From: Bradyrhizobium diversitatis
GTDB taxonomy: Bacteria > Pseudomonadota > Alphaproteobacteria > Rhizobiales > Xanthobacteraceae
Assembly (NCBI RefSeq): GCF_016031635.1
Contig: NZ_JACEGD010000024.1
Coordinates: forward strand, 1-64,000
DNA: 64,000 bases
Direction: 5' to 3'
The notes under the pieces: generated by a model
What the model was told of the DNA's origin: nothing
The model's database searches: none
The model's input: the letters and a program-made list of their open reading frames with translations, nothing else
In this document: positions 60,149 through 64,000 of the stretch, piece by piece
How the letters are laid out: each line of letters opens with the position of its first letter
Position numbering within the stretch: position 1 is the first letter of the stretch
Made by a program: the position numbers and the translations under genes

Positions 60149-61069
60149 ATGGATCAGCGGACGAGCGGCGCTGACGCTCTCACTCAAAAGAACGACGCAG
60201 CGCCGGCTCTGCTCGGCGTGGTCTGCGGCCTTGCCGCGGCGCTGTTCTGGGCGCTCGGCTTTGCCGCCACGCGGCACGGCCTCAAGGTCGGCTTCACGCC
60301 GGTCGATCTCCTGGTGCATCGCTATGTCTGGTCGGGGGTCGCGTTCCTGCCGCTGGTGTTGCGCGCCGGAATCTCCGATCTCTGCGGCATCGGCTGGAGC
60401 AGGGGCCTCGTGCTGATGGTGCTCGGCGGCCCCGTGATGTCGCTGATCTCCTACAGCGGCTTCCTGTTCGTGCCGCTCGGCCATGGCAGCGTGATCCAGC
60501 CCTCTTGCGCGACGCTCGGCGGGCTGCTGCTCGCGGCGGTCGTGCTGAAGGAGCGGATCTCCGCCTCGCGGCTTGCCGGCGCGCTCGTCATCGTCGGGGG
60601 CCTCGGCGTGATCGGCGCGGAATCGATCGGCCATATCGGGGCCGACGGCATTCAGGGTGATCTGATCTTCGTCCTCGCCGGGTTCATGTTCGCCGGCTTC
60701 GGCGCGATGCTGCGCCGCTGGCGCGTCTCGGCCGTGCCGGCTGCGCTCGTCATCAACGTGCTGTCGCTGCTGCTGGTGCCGGTCTACGTCGCCACGATCG
60801 GCCTCGCCCATATTGCGGCAATCGGCGTGACCGAGAACGCGATCCAGGCGCTTGTGCAGGGCGTGCTCGCCGGCCCCGCCGCGCTCTATCTCTACGCCGT
60901 CTCGGTCCAGCGCCTCGGCGTTGCCCGCGCCGCGGTGTTTCCGGCCTGCGTGCCGGCGCTGACGCTGCTCACCGGCTGGCTGCTGCTCGGCGAGCCGCCG
61001 ACGATGTTGCAGACGGCAGGCCTCGTGACGGTGCTGTGCGGGTTCTACCTGGCACAACGGCAAAGCTAG
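60149..61069 (+). CDS. EamA-family (DMT) transporter
   Basis: A 306-residue inner-membrane exporter with ten hydrophobic helices in two EamA halves: GVVCGLAAALFWALGFAATR starts the first and GDLIFVLAGFMFAGFGAMLRR the second. Members export amino acids, nucleosides or other metabolites. The ATG at 60149 lacks a good ribosome-binding site. Convergent with yjdM, with 6 bases between stops. Confidence 0.88.
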   Translation: MDQRTSGADALTQKNDAAPALLGVVCGLAAALFWALGFAATRHGLKVGFTPVDLLVHRYVWSGVAFLPLVLRAGISDLCGIGWSRGLVLMVLGGPVMSLISYSGFLFVPLGHGSVIQPSCATLGGLLLAAVVLKERISASRLAGALVIVGGLGVIGAESIGHIGADGIQGDLIFVLAGFMFAGFGAMLRRWRVSAVPAALVINVLSLLLVPVYVATIGLAHIAAIGVTENAIQALVQGVLAGPAALYLYAVSVQRLGVARAAVFPACVPALTLLTGWLLLGEPPTMLQTAGLVTVLCGFYLAQRQS

Positions 61070-61075
61070 CGGATC

Positions 61076-61426
61076 TCAAGCCTTCCGCACGAACTCGGAT
61101 TTCAGATTCATCGCGCCGATGCCGTCGATCTTGCAGGCGATGTTGTGGCCGTCGCTGGCGTCCTGCAGGCGGATGTTGCGCACCTTGGTGCCGCCCTTGA
61201 CGACCGAGGACGAGCCCTTGATCTTGAGATCCTTGATCACGATGACGCTGTCGCCGTCGGCGAGCACGTTGCCGTTGGCATCGCGCACGCCGGCATCCTG
61301 CGCCGTGTCCGCGGCCGCGTCCGCCGTGCCGCTCCATTCATGGCCGCATTCCGGGCAGACCCAGAGATCGCGGTCCTGATAGGCGTGCTCGGAGCTGCAG
61401 GCCGGGCATTTCATCGTGTCGGTCAT
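61076..61426 (-). CDS. yjdM: YjdM/PhnA zinc-ribbon protein
   Basis: A 116-residue protein. An N-terminal zinc ribbon, CPACSSEH and CPECGHEW, is followed by the PhnA domain DSVIVIKDLKIKGSSSVVKG and KSEFVRKA. It was once called alkylphosphonate utilisation protein PhnA, but its true role is unproven. Complete at both ends and of normal family length. Lone gene. Confidence 0.92.
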   Translation of the reverse strand: MTDTMKCPACSSEHAYQDRDLWVCPECGHEWSGTADAAADTAQDAGVRDANGNVLADGDSVIVIKDLKIKGSSSVVKGGTKVRNIRLQDASDGHNIACKIDGIGAMNLKSEFVRKA

Positions 61427-61536
61427 GTCTGTCTCGTCTCAACGGTTCGTTCGCGGCGCGACCGTAGAGGCGGGAACCGGGAAAGCAAGGAAAAGCTGCA
61501 AGCCGCGCGGACCGGGGCTCGCCGGCCGGTGCGATA

Positions 61537-61710
61537 TCACCGAAACAGCGCGACGAAGATCACGTAGAGCCAGCCCAGGATGCCGTGGATGATCGCCCAC
61601 AGGATCGAATGGTTGTTGGTGTAGGAGATCGCGATGGCGAGCGCCGAGCCGAATCCCACGCCGTATTTCGCGCCCTCGACGCGGACGCCGTAATAGCGGT
61701 TGCCGTTCAT
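61537..61710 (-). CDS. Small membrane protein, 57 aa
   Basis: 57 residues, MNGNRYYGVRVEGAKYGVGF followed by one or two hydrophobic helices (LAIAISY and ILWAIIHGILGWLYVIFVAL) and a final FR. GGAGA lies before the ATG at 61708-61710. I recall the family as conserved in Bradyrhizobium, often near yjdM-like genes, without function. Confidence 0.7.
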   Translation of the reverse strand: MNGNRYYGVRVEGAKYGVGFGSALAIAISYTNNHSILWAIIHGILGWLYVIFVALFR

Positions 61711-61879
61711 GGTGATGTCTCCTGAATCGTCGGATGAGCGCCGAGCCTATGCGGTCGCCGTGATCCTGGCGAGCGGCATGATCAATCGACCGACGTCGCC
61801 CGCGCGGGATTGAGCTGCGTCAACGGCATTACGCGTGAGGGTCGTATCCTCTCGCCGAATGACCACCGGAGGCGAAGCG

Positions 61880-62332
61880 ATGGACGACACGCTCAGAGCA
61901 AAAATCCAGGCCTTGCTGGACCAGCACCGCACGATGCGGATCGCAACCGTTCGCCCGGATGGCTGGCCGCAGGTGACGACCGTCGGCTACGCCAACGTAG
62001 GCTTCACCATCTACTTCCTCTGCGGCATCGACAGCCAGAAGGCGCAGAACCTGTCCCGGGACGACCGCGTCTCGCTGGCGATCGACGACGACCCGGCAGA
62101 AGTGATGGAGATCACCGGCCTGTCCATGGCGGCGCGGGCGGTGGCCGTGACCGATCTGGCCGAAGCCGAGAAGGCGATCGCGCTGCTGATGGCGCGCTAT
62201 CCCGAGCAGAAGGCCCTGGGCCTGACGGTGCCGAAGCCTTCCGAGGTGCGGCTGATCCGCCTCACGCCGACGGTGATCTCGCTGCTCGATTATTCCAAGG
62301 GATTTGGCCACACCGATCTCGTGACGTGCTGA
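61880..62332 (+). CDS. Pyridoxamine-5'-phosphate oxidase-like FMN protein
   Basis: A 150-residue split-barrel flavin-binding protein. RTMRIATVRPDGWPQVTTVG is the start of the family barrel, and FLCGIDSQKAQNLSRDDRVSL the second conserved block. It is too divergent from true PdxH to be called so; it may be an F420- or FMN-dependent reductase. ATG 61880 with GGAGG 7 bases upstream. Confidence 0.82.
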   Translation: MDDTLRAKIQALLDQHRTMRIATVRPDGWPQVTTVGYANVGFTIYFLCGIDSQKAQNLSRDDRVSLAIDDDPAEVMEITGLSMAARAVAVTDLAEAEKAIALLMARYPEQKALGLTVPKPSEVRLIRLTPTVISLLDYSKGFGHTDLVTC

Positions 62333-62453
62333 TGACGCGCGCGGTGGTTTGCGAAGACGAGCGGTCATCCGCTCCTGCCTTGACGCAGATCAACCCGGCC
62401 TTTCCCTGCAAATCTAGGCTCGATCGATGATTCAATCGCGGTGAGGTTTGGCG

Positions 62454-62813
62454 ATGTCGCACACTGTTCGAATCTCCATCGGCATCGTCATCCTGATCGC
62501 CTTGTCGCTGCTGTTTCTCTTCAGCGTCGTTCACACCGCCGCGGGGGCCCCAAGGGCCGGCTCGCGCACGATCGCCGAAGGACAGCGCCTGGCGCAGGCG
62601 TGGTGCCAGTCGTGTCACGCGGTCGAGCGGCACATGACCGATTTCTTCGACGAGGCGCCGAGCTTCCAGGCCATCGCAGACCGGCAAGGCACCACCGCGC
62701 TGTCGCTCAAGGTGTTCTGGCGGACCAGCCATCGGAACATGCCGAACCTGGTGATCTCGCCGGAGCAGGCGGATGCGCTCTCGGCCTATATCCTCAGCCT
62801 CAAGAGCGAATGA
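62454..62813 (+). CDS. Membrane-anchored cytochrome c-family protein
   Basis: A 119-residue protein: an N-terminal hydrophobic anchor or signal (ISIGIVILIALSLLFLFSVV) and a class I cytochrome domain with heme site CQSCH (about 53-57) and axial methionine in HRNMPNLVISPEQADALSAYI. An electron carrier of the periplasm. GAGG precedes the ATG. Confidence 0.85.
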   Translation: MSHTVRISIGIVILIALSLLFLFSVVHTAAGAPRAGSRTIAEGQRLAQAWCQSCHAVERHMTDFFDEAPSFQAIADRQGTTALSLKVFWRTSHRNMPNLVISPEQADALSAYILSLKSE

Positions 62814-62837
62814 GGGACCGGCCAAAGCACATCTTTG

Positions 62838-62956
62838 CGAAAACAACCCCATGCACAGTAGGCATGGCCATGGAATCGCTGGGGATTTGATCTGACTTCG
62901 GCGATACCGAATTTCGTTTGCGCCGTCGGGCAAAACAGGTGCATGATGTCACGGTG
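62838..62956. repeat. Dispersed intergenic repeat, family B copy 2
   Basis: The same ends as the copy at 8837: AAAACAACCCCATGCACAGTA and GCCGTCGGGCAAAACAGG with GCATGATG. The middle 70 bases differ. It lies between the cytochrome gene and the VOC gene. Confidence 0.75.
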
Positions 62957-63020
62957 GAGTCCCCTCGACGTCCAGGCGCTCGATGCGTAGCCTCCGCCCG
63001 TAACGCGCGACGAGCCCGCC

Positions 63021-63425
63021 ATGTCCTTCCTTCTCAACATCGACGTCCCCGACGTCGCCAAAGCCACGACCTTCTACACCGAGGCCTTCGGCCTGACGGT
63101 CGGCCGCCGCTTCGGCGCCGACTTCGTCGAGCTCAACGGCTGGCCGGCGCCGGTGTATCTCCTGACCAAGCAGGCCGGCACGATCGGCGCCGGCGGCGAC
63201 CGCCGCCGCTACGAGCGGCATTGGACGCCCATGCATATCGACGTCGTCGTTGACGACGTCGACGCCGCCGTCGCGCGTGCGCTCAGTGCGGGTGCGATCC
63301 TCGAGGCGCCCGCGCGCGATGCGCCCTATGGCCGGATCGCGATGCTGGCCGATCCGTTCGGGCACGGGTTCTGTCTGCTGGCGTTCAGCGCGAGAGGGTA
63401 TGACGCGTTGTTGGGGAGTTCGTAG
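63021..63425 (+). CDS. VOC/glyoxalase-fold protein
   Basis: A 134-residue protein with the paired beta-alpha-beta-beta-beta modules of the vicinal oxygen chelate family: FLLNIDVPDVAKATTFYTEA, then MHIDVVVDDVDAAVARALSA and ADPFGHGFCLLAF. A glutamate or histidine set could bind metal, but residues vary, so substrate is unknown. ATG 63021. Confidence 0.85.
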   Translation: MSFLLNIDVPDVAKATTFYTEAFGLTVGRRFGADFVELNGWPAPVYLLTKQAGTIGAGGDRRRYERHWTPMHIDVVVDDVDAAVARALSAGAILEAPARDAPYGRIAMLADPFGHGFCLLAFSARGYDALLGSS

Positions 63426-63479
63426 TTCGCGACCGGGCTACGATCGCCAGCGGGACAGCGAAGCCAGAATCGGGGCGGC

Positions 63480-64000
63480 ATGCCAAAGCAGGCGAAAAGC
63501 AAATCGACGAGGAAGCTGAAGACCTACCAGACCTCGCTCGGGTTCTACGATCAGGCGATCGCCGCGCCCTCGATGAAGGCAGCGCTGCAGGCCTGGGGCG
63601 CCAGCTCCAACCTGTTCCATCAGGGCGCGGCGAAGGAGACCGACGACCCCGACATCGTCGCGGCGACCATGGCGAAGCCGGGTGTCGTGCTCAGACGTCC
63701 GGTCGGCTCGGACGGCCCGTTCACCGAGAGTGCGGAGCTGCCGACCGATCTCGGCGAGGGCAAGTCCGAACGCAAGCCCAAGAGGTCGCCCAAGAGCAAA
63801 TCCAGGAAGCGCACGGCCAGGACCGCAAGGAAACCGTCCCGCAAGATCGACGATCAGGCGGCGCGCAAGGCTGCGGCGGCATTCGAGAAGGAGGAACGGC
63901 GGCGCGAAGCCGAGCGAAGGAAAGAGGAGGCCGCCCGCGCCAGGGAACGCGCGCGCCGGGAGAAGGCTGTCGCGACAGCGCAGGCGGCGTTTGACAAAGC
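63480..64000 (+). CDS. TolA-like Lys/Arg/Glu-rich protein, truncated by window end
   Basis: The first 173 residues of a longer protein: MPKQAKSKSTRKLKTYQTSL, then a folded-looking part (GFYDQAIAAPSMKAALQAWG), a basic stretch of KPKRSPKSKSRK type, and a long charged helix (EKEERRREAERRKEEAARAR). Annotated elsewhere as cell-envelope TolA-like on composition only. The rest lies right of the window. The start ATG at 63480 is supported by frame only. Confidence 0.6.
   Translation, partial: MPKQAKSKSTRKLKTYQTSLGFYDQAIAAPSMKAALQAWGASSNLFHQGAAKETDDPDIVAATMAKPGVVLRRPVGSDGPFTESAELPTDLGEGKSERKPKRSPKSKSRKRTARTARKPSRKIDDQAARKAAAAFEKEERRREAERRKEEAARARERARREKAVATAQAAFDK

Noticed and set aside
60141..60157. 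Palindrome TTGATCCATGGATCAG at the EamA start, resembling an FNR/FixK box
   Set aside because: FNR/FixK boxes need TTGAT-N4-ATCAA; here the spacer is 6 and the start codon lies within it.

Overview
The window looks like chromosomal DNA of a Bradyrhizobium-type alphaproteobacterium (Rhizobiales). The DNA is GC-rich. It carries a eukaryotic-type glutamine synthetase II gene (glnII) with a divergent gstI-like gene and a sigma-54 promoter. It also has many DUF families typical of rhizobia (DUF982, DUF2336, DUF2735-like, DUF3750, DUF6894), CtrA-type boxes, and several families of short palindromic repeats in the spacers. There are no rRNA genes, tRNA genes, CRISPR arrays or prophage. The only transposon trace is the N-terminus of an IS5-family transposase at the left edge.

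Layout: 1-4.3 kb holds the IS fragment and mixed small enzymes (PD-(D/E)XK-like DUF2161, SDR, SGNH hydrolase, tyrosine phosphatase, MliC-like protein). 4.3-6.2 kb is the gstI/glnII nitrogen locus. 6.3-9.8 kb holds two paralogous double-GrlR-like proteins flanking a signal-less ModA-like protein, a Sel1-repeat protein and a 49-residue basic protein. 9.9-19.9 kb is a compact catabolic and uptake cluster: a divergent LysR regulator, a Rieske oxygenase, an unknown protein, a branched-chain-type ABC transporter whose two ATPases are fused, a DUF1116 protein, the binding protein, and a ferredoxin reductase for the oxygenase. This is the best candidate for an undescribed pathway.

20-27.8 kb holds housekeeping and accessory singletons (DUF3750, ABC-F ATPase, type II asparaginase, PsiF-like, cupin, esterase, nitroreductase). 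27.8-34.5 kb is a signalling block (HD-GYP, PilZ, DUF2336, AraC regulator, chemoreceptor). 34.6-37.7 kb has DUF1810, a membrane-anchored L,D-transpeptidase-like protein, DUF982 and an orphan TRAP binding protein. 37.9-44.2 kb is a second transport cluster: an NMT1/THI5-like binding protein, a TetR regulator, a permease, a nucleoside-sugar-epimerase-like protein, a GNAT protein, a DapA-family aldolase and an ATPase.

44.4-46.3 kb is minCDE behind a perfect CtrA box. 46.5-64 kb carries small secreted proteins, two SDR/VOC-type enzymes, an L,D-transpeptidase lipoprotein, a MarR/FAD-monooxygenase pair, small cytochromes, an SMR transporter, PaiB, PdxY, an M15-like peptidase, an EamA exporter, YjdM/PhnA and a truncated TolA-like gene at the right edge.

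Start codons were chosen by ribosome-binding site, family length and overlap with neighbours, so several are GTG or TTG and differ from the longest open frame. All family assignments come from reading motifs by eye, with no database search.
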